DNA from: an uncultured Deinococcales bacterium
GTDB taxonomy: Bacteria > Deinococcota > Deinococci > Deinococcales > Trueperaceae
NCBI GenBank assembly: GCA_937934635.1
Contig: CALGZD010000216.1
Coordinates: forward strand, 1-5,480
Length of the DNA: 5,480 nucleotides
Direction of reading: 5' to 3'
Shown here: positions 5,257 through 5,480 of the stretch, piece by piece
How positions within the stretch are numbered: position 1 is the first letter of the stretch
How the letters are laid out: every line of letters starts with the position of its first letter
The notes under the pieces: model-generated
What the model saw: only the letters and a program-made list of their open reading frames with translations
What the model was told of the DNA's origin: nothing
Databases searched by the model: none
Made by a program: the position numbers and the translations under genes

Positions 5257-5383
5257 CTTGTATATTCATCCATTTGAGTTTTCTGAGTATTTCTTGAAAA
5301 GCTGTTGATATTGGTGTTTTTGAGACTTTCCACAAATTAGAATAGCGTTTAGAACGCAAATTTATACAACTGCAAGATGTGAG

Positions 5384-5480
5384 TTATAGGTTGTTATTTA
5401 GTCTTTTTACCGCATCGTTTAGTGCTTCATCTGTTTTGCAAAAGGTAAAACGCACTAGATTTTTGGCTAGGTCTTTATGA
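5384..5480 (-). CDS. Class I/II PLP-dependent aminotransferase, C-terminal 31 residues (cut by window edge)
   Basis: Only the last 31 codons and the TAA stop lie in the window; the gene begins beyond base 5480. The segment contains LVRFTFCKTDEALNDAV followed by KRL. This is the typical C-terminal end of fold-type I aminotransferases of the methionine/kynurenine aminotransferase kind: an Arg in an R-x-x-F setting that grips the substrate carboxylate, then 'FCK-x-(D/E)-E-x-L-x-x-A' and a closing helix ending R-L. From memory, the E. coli YbdL tail (KLIRLCFAKKESTLLAAAERL) aligns well. The enzyme would move amino groups from amino acids to 2-oxo acids in the cytoplasm. Substrate cannot be fixed from this piece. 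No operon link with the lipoprotein gene is expected, given the large gap and the terminator. Confidence 0.72.
   Translation of the reverse strand, partial: HKDLAKNLVRFTFCKTDEALNDAVKRLNNNL

Larger units (their letters stand above)
4417..5383. other. Long A+T-rich region without a convincing gene
   Basis: This stretch separates the aminotransferase from the lipoprotein gene. The part up to about 4560 must hold the lipoprotein leader and presumably its promoter. The rest is visibly A+T-rich with stops in all frames. The longest candidates are a 50-codon minus-strand ORF (5045-5197, beginning MVLTTFNEQP) and a 29-codon plus-strand ORF (4577-4666, beginning MLENILQLFPKQTLSEV). Neither has a ribosome-binding site. 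The latter looks vaguely protein-like and could be a decayed gene fragment, but I cannot assign it. A weak 5-bp hairpin (5345-5357) and a 6-bp palindrome (5108-5121) are also present. No tRNA or rRNA is seen. Confidence 0.6.

Noticed and set aside
5345..5357. gcgtt-tag-aacgc hairpin as aminotransferase terminator
   Set aside because: The stem is only 5 bp with no T-run; the hairpin at 5232-5256 is a better candidate.

Overview
The window reads almost entirely on the minus strand, in the order aminotransferase tail (right edge), a long A+T-rich gene-free stretch, a large multi-domain lipoprotein, a smaller secreted protein built from the same domain, a HAD-type phosphatase, and the start of truB (left edge). 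It is a bacterial chromosomal segment of moderate to low G+C. The lipobox points to a cell with a lipoprotein export system. The TruB fragment, especially its stretch YLAWVSFG followed by PTLDAEGP, reminds me from memory of Deinococcus/Thermus-group TruB proteins. A low-G+C relative of that phylum is my best guess, but it is unverified.

Left region (1-1136): truB (tRNA pseudouridine-55 synthase, N-terminal 95 residues, cut by the window edge) lies 2 bases downstream of a complete HAD-IIA phosphatase gene. The ribosome-binding site of truB sits in the end of the phosphatase gene, so the two are probably co-transcribed and translationally coupled.

Middle region (1137-4416): two neighbouring genes encode exported proteins made from one repeated module of about 125 residues with four invariant cysteines. 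The upstream gene (659 aa) is a lipoprotein with four modules joined by Pro/Ala/Thr linkers. The downstream gene (291 aa) has a plain signal peptide and two modules. The modules start with an N-P-S-F-D / W pattern typical of jelly-roll carbohydrate-binding-like domains, so cell-surface glycan binding or adhesion is a reasonable inference, but I do not recognise either gene. A strong intrinsic terminator follows the lipoprotein gene. The 233 bases between that terminator and the next gene hold an inverted repeat enclosing a 17-bp tandem duplication, a candidate promoter, and a purine-rich block with a 14-bp tandem duplication.

Right region (4417-5480): nearly 1 kb without a convincing gene. 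It holds a pair of TAAC-N3-GTTA palindromes upstream of the lipoprotein gene, a promoter-like TTGACA site, and a likely terminator for the last 31 codons of a class I/II PLP aminotransferase that enters from the right. I see no CRISPR array, tRNA, rRNA, intact insertion sequence or phage gene. The most unusual content is the two-gene repeated-module surface system and the many short perfect tandem duplications across coding and non-coding DNA.
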